Assembly (NCBI RefSeq): GCF_009730915.1 | Contig: NC_052480.1 | Coordinates: 434,001 to 498,000 of the forward strand | Source of the DNA: Dioscorea cayenensis subsp. rotundata | Lineage: Eukaryota > Streptophyta > Magnoliopsida > Dioscoreales > Dioscoreaceae | DNA: 64,000 bases | Direction: 5' to 3' | Shown here: piece after piece, positions 25,738 to 39,112 of the stretch | Numbering within the stretch: the stretch's first letter is position 1 | How the letters are laid out: each line of letters begins with the position of its first letter | Made by a program: the position numbers and the translations under genes | Notes under the pieces: generated by a model | Told to the model about the DNA's origin: nothing | Seen by the model: the letters and a program-made list of their open reading frames with translations, nothing else | Database searches by the model: none

Positions 25738-26973
25738 ATGATGATGAACAACCATAACCATAACTATAACCATGCCCAGCAGCATCAAAAGAAAGAACAA
25801 GACATGACTGATGATCTCCCCTTCCCTCCAATAAGAAGGTCCTCATCATCCTTCTACTCCCTCACTATAGATGAGATTCAGAACGCTGTCTGTGAACCAG
25901 GCAAGCCCTTCGGCTCCATGAACATGGATGAGCTCATCGCCAGCATCTGGAACGCCGATGATTATCAACAGCTCTTGGCCACCTCCTCCGGTCCCGCTGC
26001 CGCTGGTATCCAGAGCCAGAACACTCTCGCAGTCCCGGCTTCTCTCTCTCGCAAGACTGTTGATGAGGTCTGGTCTGAGATCCACCGCAACGGAGAGCCA
26101 TCTGACAACCTCAACCGGCCCAATTCTGCTAATAATCCTCCTCGCCAGCAAACACTCGGCGAGATGACACTCGAGGACTTCTTGATCAAAGCCGGGGTGG
26201 TTTGCGATCCTTTCAGAGCTCCGATGCAGCACTATGCAGTGGTGAGTTTCTCAACAGGGAGTTCTGAAGCTCATGGGGCTTATGGTGGAGGGATGATGGT
26301 TGGTGGTGAGAATGAGTGTAGTGGTGGTTTAGGCTCGCCAGCGAGCTCGGTGTCTCCAGATATGATGGCAGTTGAGCATTCAGAAGCTGATCAGAAGGTT
26401 TGGGGTTTGGGAGGCTGCAGGAAGAGGGCCGCTGATGATGCCGTTGCAGTTGAGAAGGTGGCCGAGAGGCGGCAGCGTCGCATGATCAAGAACCGGGAGT
26501 CAGCGGCCAGGTCTCGTGCTAGGAAGCAGGTGTGCTATAGCTAGCTTTTTACTTAATTTTTTTTTTTTTTGTTTTTGTTATATTTGCCATGCATGTACTA
26601 CTATTTGTTCATGAGATTTGAGAGTTGGGAATGGGAATGTAACGTAGGCCTACACTGTGGAACTGGAGCTAGAGCTCAATCAGCTCAAAGGGGAGAATGC
26701 AAGGCTGAGAGAAGAAGAGGTAATTAATTAATTAACCCCCAAATAATTTTTTTTTTTTTTTTTTAAAAAAAAACTATTTCTTTCCTTCTTTGAGAAGATG
26801 CTTATATATGGTCCCACATATATGTACAATTGATAGTATAATTTGATGGTGTGACTGCTGACCACATGCATGATGCATTTTTGAGTTCTTTAATTTCTTT
26901 TGTAGCAACTAATGCTGGTGTTGTTGTTTGCAGAAGAGGTCGCTGGAACTCAAGAAGCAGCTGGTTAGTGTTA

Positions 26974-27005
<32 letters not shown>

Positions 27006-27161
27006 CCTGCACTAATATATAGTTTTAAAGCATGGATTTCACTGTTCTTCTTGTGTAAATTAACTCTTCAGGTTATTGAGATCATGGAGAATCAAGCGGA
27101 GAACAATGCAGCTAGGAAGAAGGACCGGACTCTGCGCCAGTGCAACAGTTGCCGTTGGTGA
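25738..27161 (+). CDS. group A bZIP transcription factor (ABI5/AREB/ABF-like)
   Basis: Four exons (25738-26529, 26648-26719, 26934-26963, 27072-27161) encode about 327 residues. The group A conserved blocks are all visible: C1 with the phosphorylation-type site IRRSSSSFYSLT and EIQNAVCEPGKPFGSMN, C2 LSRKTVDEVWSEIH, and C3 LGEMTLEDFLIKAGVV. The basic region is KVAERRQRRMIKNRESAA with RSRARKQ. It is followed by a leucine zipper (AYTVELELELNQLKGEN and on). Such factors bind ABREs and are activated by SnRK2 kinases in ABA, drought and seed responses. The open frame continues 63 bp upstream without ATG, so MMMNNHN... is taken as the start. The C-terminus ends RTLRQCNSCRW rather than the LRRT-x-TGPW-like C4 block of ABFs. 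Confidence 0.92.
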
Positions 27162-29395
27162 TGCACTTGCTTTAGTCTTATGTTGCTGATATAGTTGATA
27201 TGAAGACTTAATTAGGCTTTCAAAACCATTTGGTTGGGTTGGGAACTTGGGATGGTATACTCATTCATACCGTACTATTTAGAGTTGCTCTCATGCATCT
27301 GTCCATAGTTACCTTGTCTCCTGTGGAAATCGTTGCTTGTTAATTTTAGTTAATTAGTATTTATATCTATAAAACCCTTTGTTTTGTATTAAGCTCTACC
27401 AAGGGCTGTTCAAACTTAAATGAATGCATAATGATGTTAATTGTTGTGTTCCCTCGCCTCTCTCTTTCTCTCTTCTATATTTGTTCAATGCTGGTAATCA
27501 CTTCTCTTGATTGATGTACATCAGTCTGTGCTGAAATTTATAGAGACATCTTCAGTACCATTGACAATATTTAAAATAGGATTGATGTGTGCAAAGGCTA
27601 ATTAACCTTCCAAACTTAGCAGTTTAATCTCAAATTAAATGTCATCAAAAGCAATGTAAACTGCATAGAAATATATAGCATGAAGAATCCTCCGGATTGT
27701 GCGCGGAAAAGTACTTGTTGGTAATTTCAATTTCCCTTAAGAAACTTATTAAATGCTTGATAATGAATGAGCATGTGCTAAAATTCAACCTAAATTATAT
27801 ATTACTATTCAATAATGACTGATTAAAGATGATTAAAGATGAATGACGGTACCAAAGCTGAGCAAACATTATCTATAACAACTTCAACAGTTATCACCTG
27901 ATGATTCGATAATTCAAAAATCAGCATTAAATACACATAATCAATGGCCAAGTCTAAGTTGCACATCTTCTGAATTAAATTAATCCATCATTTATCTTGC
28001 AATAGAATTAGAAACCTGGTTAATTAATTAGTTGTACCCTCATAAATAAATATTCTCGGAGAATGATAAGTAATCAAAGAGTGCAGGAAAATTAATTAAC
28101 ATGGAAGTTAATTTTATTAGTTGAAGCTTTGGTTTCATTGATGACGTTATTATATATAGTTTGCTGTGGTTGATACTTAGTTATATATAATGTGCAACAC
28201 TGGTATAATAATGAACAAAATTAATATATGATTCCTAGAATAGTTACGGAGTTCTTTGTAAGAGAACACGGGCAATTAATTCTAAGTCAAATAACCAAAT
28301 CTTAGTTTATTTATTTATGTTGGCCATTCACAATTGGTTTGCACAAAAAATTTTAAAAAAGTTAGCTCTTAATGATGGTTAATTTTTCTTTTTTTCTTTT
28401 TGGAAAGTTATATATGGCAAGTTATTTTTATTTTTTATTTTTTCATTTGATTTTTATATTATGGGAAACATACATATAATACACACACACACAAAAAAAA
28501 TAAAAAATGAATAAATAAGGTTCAGATGATAAGAGAGAATTATGTGAAATCCAACGTATGCAAACCTAAAAACTGAATTTACCGATAAAATTATGATTTT
28601 TTAAATTTTAATTAATATTATTAAATTAGACAAGCCATGATTGAAAAGGGGAGTGGAAAGCCAACTATTTAACTATTTTAACATAAAACACATGACTCAA
28701 ATAATAAATTAAATGAGGAAAAAATAGATATTTGAGGGTAATAATCTAAGACTGAGTGAGTTTGCCCAATACTATACAGAGAAGGAGAACAATCAGACCA
28801 AGCAACCCAACATAAATAATCATCAAAAAGAAAACTCAAAAAGTTAAAAATAGATAAAAGAAAAAAGGAAAATGATTATTGACAGAGATCATCAGCCCCC
28901 TAATTAACAATTCTTGCAGTATATCAGGTGGTGTCTTCTGAGTGGTTTACAGTTTACACTCATTGTTATGCTTTTTTGTTTACAATATTTATCATGGCAA
29001 GGAATAAATCATACTTCATCACACTTTTACCAAAAACAGACATCCATGGCATTAAAACTGTCAAACAACTGACCATGCATGAATAAGATAAATGAAAGTG
29101 GGTTTCATGCATACATATACATGAGTCTAACCAATATCATAAATATATTTATATATTAATTAAAATAGATAAATCATAGATTTTATTGACAAATATGAGG
29201 CAGAAACATAAACCATTATCATTTTACTAAAATAATTATTAACATTTTTTTTTAAAAAATCAAATATATTTATTAAATTAAACAATTGAATTCAATTCAC
29301 ATAATCCAAATTTTGAGACAAAACTAACGAGTCAGTTCGGTGCGCGCGTACACAACTCATAAGCTCCCGCACTTTTGCTCAGAAAGAGTTTTTTA
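27162..29395. other. intergenic DNA
   Basis: The first ~250 bp are probably the bZIP 3'UTR. The rest is AT-rich without a recognisable gene or RNA. A (CA)n tract lies near 28480. No ORF longer than background was seen. Confidence 0.55.
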
Positions 29396-30245
29396 AGTGA
29401 TCAATCAGGGAGCGTCCACAGCTGTTCATTTGCCTCGAGATCGGAGACGGAACATATCCCGAGGCATTTGGATCACGGCTTCGCTCGCTTCTCTTTTTCT
29501 TAAGATTCACCGACCCTTGCGAAGCGGAAGTCTCCGTCTTGACGACGGCTTTCGGTGTCCGAACCCTAGCAATCCCCCCTCCAATATTGCCCTAATTGTC
29601 CCCAGATTCCGATCCGATCGCCGGCCGGCGATTGCTGGCTTCTTGTGTTTGGTCCCAATTAGGGCTTGGCTGCCGTTGCCCCAATTCGGTCGATGCCCTC
29701 GCCCCGGTTGGAGGTTCCGCTTGTTCGTCAATACGCCTCCTGAATTTCGTTGATTTGGCTTCGGGAATGATTTATGCGGAGGTGCTCCAACGTGTTCGCT
29801 GTCTTCTTCTGGTCAGCTCTTCGATCTAATTCGCTGAATTTTTGCTGAAAAACTTGATTTTTCATCGATTGAATTCTTGCTGTTCTTGAGGGGTTGGAGC
29901 TCGCGGTTCTCGAGGTAAATTGAAAAAAATGGAGTTTAATTGAGGTATTTAGGAAGTGCATTTAGTTTCTCTGCTTCTTTCGGGCCTCGATTGATTGCTG
30001 CCTACTTTTGTTGTCCGGAATGTCCTTATCCTTGGGTATCTATTTAAGTCAGTGTCATCTGCTGCTTTTTCTCCTGTCAGGATGCCTCAGAATGTCGTGT
30101 TAGTTTCAAAAGTCATCGTTTGATCTATTGTTTGGACTTGTCATCCTATTTAGCATACTGTTCTTGTGTAATTCTTGGGAATTCTGTTTGGAAGTTATAT
30201 TTTTTCTGCATTGGGATTTGTTGGTTATGAGAGAATTCCGGTGAA
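29396..30245 (+). promoter_or_regulatory. leader region of the SCS2-like gene
   Basis: GC content rises sharply from ~29390, with TTCGCTC/CTTCTC-rich sequence typical of a plant transcription start and leader. A donor-like CTCGAG|GTAAAT (29912) and an acceptor-like CTCCTGTCAG (30080) allow a leader intron. A 118-codon open frame at 29397-29753 overlaps this and lacks a domain; it is probably untranslated leader. Confidence 0.4.
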
Positions 30246-30664
30246 ATGGCTGGAAGCATGCGGGCGGAGCTGGCATCCAGCAGTCTCGATGGCTCGACCT
30301 TTTCTGCTACTTATCCGACAGGGCAGCGAGGGTCTTACTCTGGTGCCAGTTTGGATAGGTCTGGTAGTTTCCGTGAGAGCTTAGAGAACCGCATTATGGC
30401 CTCTGGGCCTGGCGCATCAAGAACTTCATCTCCTACAGTTGATGTCCCGCCTCCCTCGCAGCATCTGTTACTTGATACAATCTCCATGAGTGAGCCAAAG
30501 TATCCTCGTACAGGAGAACTAAGAAGGGTTCTTGGTGTTTCTCTTGAGGAGCATTCTTTTGGGTCAGTTCAATCAAAGCCTATTCCTCCCATAGCATTGG
30601 AGGAGCTTAAACGTTTTAAAGCGAGCTTGCTAGAAAGTTCTTTGAGAGCAAGGTACTCTTCATC

Positions 30665-30697
<33 letters not shown>

Positions 30698-33600
30698 ATT
30701 TTTATTTTTGTATATGATGCCATGGTCATTATGTACATTCGTTTATGTGTTTCATGAATTCCTGAGATTGTGAGACAAACTAGAAATGATAAATAATAAG
30801 CTTCAGTTAAGGAACAAAAAGACTAGCTGCTGTTTGATAGTGATTGCTTGCTGAAGATGTTAGCAACTTTATGATCAGGGATAGAGCAAAACTCTTGAAT
30901 GACTCCATTGTGAAGTTGGAAAAGTATCGTAGTCTATTTCCTCGGAAACGGCAACGAAATGAGACACCATTAGTGGAAAAACCAGGTGGTCCAAGTTTGT
31001 TGAAGACGGGGAATCAAGTTCATCAAAGTCCTCCAGACCTTGTTGTTCAAAGATCAGAGGAGAGGGCTAAAAACATCATTCCAAATAAACGTGCCCGGTC
31101 ATCAATTGCAGATCTTCGGGTTTGTTTCTTCATTAATGTAAAATCTTGAGCAACTTCTTCTGGCATATTTCTCTGTTTTGCATACGTGGCTCACATCTCC
31201 TTTCACACTCAAATTTTCCTCATTATTTATTGAGTCCATCAAAAATTCGTACTAATGCGATCATTAAAATTGATTAAATGCTCTGTTTCTTTTGTAGATG
31301 TGCTTTTAGACATAGAAGCCTATAAGCTTCTTTTCATAATGAGCATAAAAAAATTTAAATTTTTATTCCTTCTTTTTTTTTGGTTTGAAACAATATCCTG
31401 TATGTATAGATATTCTTGCTGTGTTATGCCTTGAAATTGTGCTTCTTCCCCTTATTTGCTTCAGTCAGAAGGGCGTGGTAATGTTTCTCTAAGGCAAGGC
31501 ACACTCTTGGACAAGGAAAAAAATATGGTCTTAGATAAGGATAAAAATATACTTCGGACTTGCAATGGCGGCTCAGTTACTTCTGATGATAAGATTTCTG
31601 GATTTTCAGCTGGAGGGGACCCTTGGGATAAAAAAATGAAAAGAAAACGATCAGTTGGCATGATGGTGTCTAGAACTATTGATGCTGATCGAGAGCTTAA
31701 ACCAATCATCCAACAAAGGCCTGGTAGTGAACCTCATCCGCGGCCTTCTGAAGGAACTAGTTTCAGGTAATTTTCCTTATTTGTTTTATTGATATGAATT
31801 ATATCTTCTTTGCCAACCATGCTGAACCAATGTTTGAGAAATATAACAGTTATTGTTACTTTATTTTCCTACATAATTATAAATCTGTGTTTCAAGGATT
31901 TTGTTTTGAGCCTAATGTATTTACTGAGTAGAAATTTATATAACCCATTGTAATTGAAATCTTCCTGGTTAGCTCTTGTTTGACTTGTTTAGAGTCTTTA
32001 GACTAATGTTAATTTTTCATCTGGCTCCATGATGTTTATTCAGCTGTTTTTCTTTTTTTTTTCCTTGGGAAACTTTCCAAATTTAACAGAGGTGGGCCAT
32101 CTAATGGCAACATGGGAAGTGCCAAGATGGATGGAAATCTCCAGTTAAATGGTGGAAATTCACGCGTCACCTCTAGAAACGACATGGACATTGGTTCCCT
32201 TCTGAGGGAGAGAAAAGAATGCACTGTTGGACAGGAGAAGGAACGGATAATTACAAAGGGAAGCAATAAGTAAGCTTATTTGTGTAACATATACAAAATT
32301 AGTGACACATTTTTTCTGTATTTTGTCTAATAGGCATCTATTCGTTAGTTATCTAAACCTGATTATATATTGCAGTTGTTTTTGGCTTGTTATGTATATG
32401 ATATGTACTCTGGTTGGTCCAATTGCCTCCTTTGTGTTGCTCGTGTATTTACCCCTTCAGCATGATTTCTTTTGGTTCTGATCTTGTCCTATCTTACTAC
32501 GCAGGTTAAACATTCGTGAGGACTCTCAGGTGGGAAGCCAAAATCCTTTGACAAAAGGAAAGGCATCTAGGGCTCCGAGAAGTGGTCTTTTGATAAACTC
32601 TTCTAACTTCCCTCGTACAATGGGAGGTAATGATGGATGGGAACAAACCCCTTCCTTAAGCAAAGTCCAGTCTTTGTCTGGGCCTGTTAACCGTAAGCGT
32701 CCCTTGCCTACAGGATCAGCTTCCTCTCCTGTAGCTCAGTGGGTGGGTCAACGGCCTCAAAAGATGTCCCGCACTAGGAGGACTAATGTAGTTTCCCCTG
32801 TCTCTAATCTTGATGAAACTCAGACATCAACTGACAGTTTTTCTGGTGCTGATGTTGGAGCTAGATTAACACCTACTGAATCATCAGGGCTTTTGCTTGC
32901 TAGGGGTGTAGCTAGTAGTGGGCAACTAATAAAAGTAAAGTTTGAGAATATCGCATCACCAGCTGGCTTTTCTGAGAGTGAAGAATCAGGTGCAATGGAC
33001 AACAAGTCCAAGGATAAAGAAATTGAAAATGGTGATACTGAGGATGGCGGCATGAGTTCAGGTCATAGGGTATCGACACTTATCTTGCCTACAAAGAAGA
33101 ACAAGCTATCATTAAAAGAAGAAAGTGGAGATGGAATTCGAAGACAGGGCAGGAGTGGAAGAAGTTCTATGCAGTCAAAAGCTGGTTTACCGTTGATGAA
33201 AGAGAAACTGGAAATTGGAGAGACCAATAAGCCACTCAGAAGTGGAAGGCCTGGTTCGGATAGGAGTGAAAGGTTTGCCTTGCTTCTGCCTCCCCTTTTG
33301 TTTTTCTGAAATTGAACTTATATGGGAGGTTTTTTTGTATACGAGTACTGATCTTCTCTAAGTATTCTGTTTGGTGCAGTAGGATTGGTCGCCCTCCTTC
33401 GAAGAAGGCATCTGACCGCAAAGTTCATGGACGTCCGATGCAAATTATGTGTAGTATTTCTGCAGACTTGGCAGGTAGTAAAAGTAGCTTGCTCATGCAC
33501 ATTATCTATGCGACTGCTTTTTTGTGAATGTGTCATCTCATATTGTCTTTTCCAGGTGAATTGAATGATGATCATGAAGAATTGCTGATAGCTGCAAATG

Positions 33601-36600
33601 CTGCTCGGAATGCTAGTTGTGTGTATTGCACCCTATCTACAGAACACTTCTGTTTTATTTTTGGTGTGGTTTGATCCAGACCCTTTTTCCCTGCAGATTC
33701 CGCATGTTCTAGTTCTTTCTGGAAGAAGGTGGAACCATTATTTTCTTTCATTAACATAAAAGATATAGACTATGTAAAGCAGCAGGCAAGTCTTATTACT
33801 TCTGTCACCATCACTGTTTTCTTCAAATTTTAATTTCCTTTTCTCTTGAACTTGGTTGTTATTGTTATGTGGATATATGCTTAATGCCTTGCTTTTTAAC
33901 CTCTGCATTAGATAAATTTTGTGGAGCAGCTTGATGAAACGTCCACTGTGCTTGATGAGAGTCACAATGAAATGGTACCCAATGTAGCTTTCTGTTGAAC
34001 TTTATGGAATCTACTTGTCCTTTTGCTCTGGTTTTCCTAATATCATTGTAACATTTGTGGCTTCTATCACTGCTTTTCTTGCAAATGATCAGATATTTAG
34101 AAGGTCATGCTATCACTTGTGGCATGATATTATATAGCATCCTATGGATTGTAGAGTTTTATCTTCACTATGGTCAGCATACAAGAGTCTGGCATGAAAA
34201 TACCATACACCACTTGTCTGTAGAATCTGAATGGCTGTGTCCTGCTTTATAGCATTGGAATTTCGATTTATATTGACAATTTCTTGAAAAGTTTATATGC
34301 CCTATTTGACAATATTGCCAAATATGTAATCACTGAGTATTTCTTTCAGGGTGATCCTGCTTCTGCAGAAATGCAGCTGCCTCATGTGTCTTTTTCTTCA
34401 CAACATGGAAGTAACCCAAATATTGCCAGAAGTAACAAGACATCAGTTGTGGTTGGTTCAGATGATTCATGTGCTGTCCAGACAGTATCTGGAAAGTTTG
34501 AAACGCAAAGGTGGTTTGAAAAGATCATTCCTCTCTCGCAAAGGCTTCTGTCTGCTTTTGTTGTAGAATATGGAATGGAAAATTGTGACTTTGGCACTGA
34601 GCAAGGAGACCCATTGTATCAATACTCGAGCAGTTATTCTCCTTTTTGTACTAACAACTTTGCTGAAGATGGCAACAAAGAGGCTGATTTTATGAAAGCT
34701 GAACATAAATTGGAAATTAATTTTGATAGAGATGCTTTTCCTTGCAATGGGCATGCTAGGGGTAGTAAAGTTGGATGTCTGAACGTCCAGAATCATGTGC
34801 CTATTGACAAAGTGGTTCATGAAAATGGTGTCAACTCTCATTCAGATAATCGTTCTTTTGTTGAATCCCCTCAAACTAATTTGGATCAGCTGCAAGCTTT
34901 AAGTGGTGGTTTTTCTGCTATGCCAAATGGTTGTCACTACGAACAGATGTCTTTGGATGAAAGGATCTTGATGGAACTTCACAGTATAGATCTATACCCT
35001 GAGACAGTAGTAAGTACATTATCAAAGCCAAGTTTTCTGCTTTCTGGTTCTCATTGTCTAATAAAAGTGCATAAAATTTTCAACTGTCTTTTGAAGTAGC
35101 ATAAGTAATTGCCAAACATGACCAAAGAAAGCAGCCATTTATTTATTTCAATACCTGAATTTTTTATTCATCCTTTTCTAATTCCCGTAACTATAATATT
35201 TTATCATTTGATATTTTACATTTTTCTTCCTTTGGTTTTACTTTGATTCAGCCTGAGCTTGCAGAAGGGGATGATGATGAGATTGGTAAAGATATAATGG
35301 AACTTAAGATAAGACTTTATCAACAGGTTGTATTCTAACAAATTTATTTTTTCCTCTATAATTCATTTGTATGATTGTTTAAATAAACAGAAGGGCTGGG
35401 GCCTTTTTATACTCTTCCACTCATTGTTTTATTGTCTGAGGCTGTTGACTTGGTGTTCCTAATATTTCCTGCACATATGCCATCTTATGCATGATTTGAG
35501 CAAAGAAGATTATTGCCATTTGGCCATGGTTTCTGGGTCTGTTAGTAATTGCCATCAAAGTTTCTGTTTAAATTTTAAGCACATTGAACAACAGATGATG
35601 GCACTGTGCGAAGTTAATCTTGTTTTCCTTAGTAAGTGTGTGAGTGCTTATTTTTGTCTGAGGTGATTGAATACACTATGATATGATCTTTTTCTTGTTG
35701 TTTTACTTGGTAACTCGATGCACTTACTTTTTATTGATACTATAGGTGAGCAAAACAAAAAGACAGCTGCATGTGTTAGAGAAAGCTATTCAAGATGCCA
35801 AAGAAATAGAAAAGAAGTATGAATTTCTGTTATCTGGCATTGTTGTAATCATATCTTTACTGTATGTTATGAGATTAAATGATTTCTTCTTTCTTTCTGC
35901 AGGAAAGTGGAACAGATTGCAATGAACAAAGTCGTTGACATGGCTTACAAAAAATTAATGGTAAATGAAATAGTATATTGCAAGATGCTGAAATGCAATT
36001 TTTTTTTTTTTGAAACGTATCATTATGTGGAATTTGAGGGTATATGCTTTACATGCCATGCTTAAAATGATTGTATGCATATTTAGTGTCTTATTGTCTT
36101 TATTGGTTGATAACTTGAATACATAATCATGCAGCATATTATAACTGTACTTCTGGATTTTATCTTATTTTATTGCTATCGTGTGATGACTGATTTGGAC
36201 ATCATCATGACACTAACTAATGCTTATTTTAATAGGGTGGTCGAGGAGCATATGGTTCAAGCCATAAGAGTGGTGCTAGTAAGGTCTCAAAGCAACTTGC
36301 AATGGCTTTTGCGATGCGAACTCTTGCAAGATGCAAGAAATTTGAGGAAACAGGCCAAAGCTGCTTCAGTGAGCCTTCCTTGCATGAGGTGATCTCGGCA
36401 CCTCCTGATTGCAGTGATGGAAAACATTTGGAACCTCGTAATGGTCCAATAACTTCTCGAGTATCAGGTGTGGCAGCTAGATTTCTTAACTTGGTTTTTA
36501 CCTTGCACTCTTTCTCTTCTCTGGAGATGTGTTAGAATGTTGGATCATTGTGTTTTTTTGTTTCACAGTGTACATGAAACATTTAATTTACATTACTGCT

Positions 36601-37424
36601 AGTATCAGAATTAGAGAATTTCCTTTTCACATTCTATCGTCTGTGTTATTGCCCTTTACTGCATGTATTAGGTGGTAAATGCTGCTGCTTGTTCTTTGTC
36701 TTCAGGTTCTATGTCAAATCTGATTGAGAGAAATGGACTTGTTACCAAACATGACAGAGGAATATTGGATCCATTTCAAAGTCCCACTCATATACCTCAG
36801 CATACTTCTGTTAAGCCTGATTTGGTTTCTAGCAAAGGAAAGAGGAGAGAGGTCCTGCTTGATGATGTAGTTACTGGTGCTGCTTCAAGAGCCACATCCA
36901 CTCTTGGCCATACTCTGCCTGGGGGTGTAAAAGGGAAGAGGACTGAGAGAGAGAGGGATCCAAATAAAGATGCAATGACAAGAAATTCTTCTGCCAAAAC
37001 TGGCCGTCAGTTTACCAATGGCAGGGGTGAACGTAAAACAAAATCAAAGCCAAAGCAAAAGATATCTCAGTTATCAACTCCAGGGCATGGCCTTCTTGGA
37101 AGGGTTGCGGAATCAATGAATACTGTCTTGCCTTCAATGCGAGATGTATCTGAACCCGTGAAAAATAGCAGCAGTAGAGTAAATCCTGGTGTTGAATTGC
37201 CATCTTCTGGTGGCATTCCTCAGGATTTATCTAAAGAATTAGAGGACAACATTTTCACAAACTTGCCATTACATGGAATAGACTCTATAGATGACCTGGA
37301 TGTTGAGCAAGGTCAGGATATTGGGGCTTGGTTAAATGTTGATGAAGACGCGCTGCAAGGCCATGACCTGGTTGGCCTTGAAATTCCCATGGATGATCTT
37401 TCAGAAATTAAATTGAATTTTTGA
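30246..37424 (+). CDS. plant-specific nuclear protein, At2g19390/At4g29790 family (SAGA-associated SCS2-like)
   Basis: Fifteen exons: 30246-30652, 30879-31119, 31465-31766, 32090-32269, 32505-33272, 33380-33474, 33556-33615 (or 33618), 33697-33785, 33912-33974, 34350-35009, 35252-35326, 35746-35816, 35903-35960, 36236-36467, 36706-37424. They close in frame to about 1339 residues. The N-terminus has a Ser-rich segment, then ELRRVLGVSLEEHSFGSVQS and LEELKRFKASL. The middle is basic and disordered with KRPLPTGSASSP-like stretches. A conserved block LLIAANAARNA and SSFWKKVEPLFSFI follows. Near the C-terminus are a coiled coil (VSKTKRQLHVLEKAIQDAKE) and GGRGAYGSSHKSGASKVSKQ. The acidic end contains DDLDVEQGQDIGAWLNVDE. 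Arabidopsis homologues have been reported as plant-specific SAGA acetyltransferase subunits (SCS proteins, recalled from the literature). I see no enzymatic motif. The intron at 33786 uses a GC donor. Confidence 0.88.
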
Positions 37425-38714
37425 TGAGATCCAAACAATACCTCTGTGCATATTCGAGAAATCTAGATCAGAATTGCTAGCTTTTAGGATACAGCTAACT
37501 AATTACAATGTTTACCTCAGGCAGATTAGGGTTTGTAACTAGGTAAAATTCATTCTTTTGTATACCTTTGACCTTTCCAAAGTTGTTGGCAGTCCTAATT
37601 GTGTTCTGTCACTTGAGTAGTCTTTGTACCAATTACAATCTTATTTTTAAATGAGCATTGGTAGCATTTTAATTATCATTACAAATCAGCTTCAGTCAGT
37701 GTAAAGTGCAGGTCTTGGCATGCATGCGATTAAGATGGCTTTTCCTTGATGAAACACAATCATCATCACTTTCAAGGTTAGTTTGCTGCATATTGCTCCC
37801 CAAATACATTGTGCTGAAGTGCATCTTGCACTAGATTTATTTATTTATTTATTTATTTTGGGTCGCTTTTTTCCATTAATATTTTGAATACTTGGCTACT
37901 TTTCTTGTGTCCTGATCTTCTATGCATTCTAGTTTTGAAGGCAGAATTCATAAAAAAATCTAGAACCTCATGTACTACAATCTTAATTTTCCTACTCTTT
38001 TCATGACTTGGTAGGTCTATCTTAAGTGCTTTTATTTGGGACCACTTTATTTCGTAGTACTGTTTTTCTTAATGCTATTATTGCTTAATCTGTTTGAAAA
38101 GTTCATTTTGTTTTAATGGATATATTATTGTGTACAAAGTCTTTCCAAACTTGTATGACTGGTTCCTATGCTTGCTTCTCCAGCCATTCAGATATGCTTA
38201 TTTAATATTACTATTGAAATCTTAATAATGCTTTGTCACTGTTACTATCTCCTTTTTCCTTGAGTTTGTTGTTGGTTCCATTTGCAATTTATTATGTGAT
38301 AAAATGGAGGTTGTAAAATTTGCCTGTGCAGACTTACCAATGCAAAATTTGGCTGTGAGTTATTTGTTCTATTTTTGTAAAATGTATATATTCAGGTTAC
38401 ACTTTTTGGTATGCTATATGAATCTGTCCGTCAGCAGATGATTTTAATGTATCTGAAGACCTGATTGCTGTTAATTTCCACAACAATTTAGTGAGAATAA
38501 AGGTTTCTCCAATCACTTAGAATGCCAGTTCTTCTAAATGACTAAACAGCAGATGATGTTAATGTATCTGAAGACCTGATTGCTGTTAATTTCCATAACA
38601 AATTAATGTTTTTGAGGCTTTGAGCAGAGAAAGAAGCTATAAGGGACACATACAAGCACATATCTAGCAGGTTGATATCTTTGTCTTACGCCACGTCACG
38701 CCTACATACTCTGC

Positions 38715-38771
<57 letters not shown>

Positions 38772-39112
38772 TATTTTAAACTAATCATTTAACTAATTGA
38801 ATTCTTAATTCTAGAAAAATTCAACGATGCTCTGCTTGAAAAAATGGTGATGAAAGATCATAAATAATACTTTTTTGACGTGACTCTAAGTAAACTATTT
38901 TCACAACAACTCAATTTTTGGAAAATGGTGATGAAAAATCATAAATGATATTTTTTTTTGTGTGACTCTAAGCAAACTATTTCCACAACAACCCAATTTT
39001 TGAAAAATGGTGATTGAAAAATCATAGATGATATTTTTTTGGTGCGATTCTAAGTAAACTATTTCATGGCAAGGTATCTAAAGCCTGTTGGCAGATTTAA
39101 GGAATTGTGTCC
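37425..39112. other. 3' region and intergenic repeats before the gap
   Basis: The first few hundred bases are probably 3'UTR. A 115-bp-spaced duplication (CAGCAGATGAT.TTAATGTATCTG... at 38432 and 38547) and a (TTA)n tract (about 38719-38770) follow. Then three ~81-bp tandem units lie at about 38840-39065, anchored by AAAATGGTGAT and ending ...CTAAG.AAACTATTT. No gene was found. Confidence 0.7.
38840..39065. repeat. three tandem ~81-bp units
   Basis: AAATGGTGATGAAA(A/G)ATCATA is repeated with 81-82 bp spacing (anchor T of ATGG at about 38845, 38926, 39008). Each unit continues into a T-run, GTGACTCTAAG.AAACTATTT and CACAACAAC.CAATTTTT. The third unit is cut after CTATTTCA, shortly before the N run. 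Confidence 0.75.

Noticed and set aside
25601..26232. Minus-strand frames of 82 and 128 codons
   Set aside because: Antisense to the bZIP first exon, with no independent signal.
29397..29753. 118-codon frame before the SCS2-like gene
   Set aside because: Probably GC-rich untranslated leader. No family resemblance, and the real start is at 30246.
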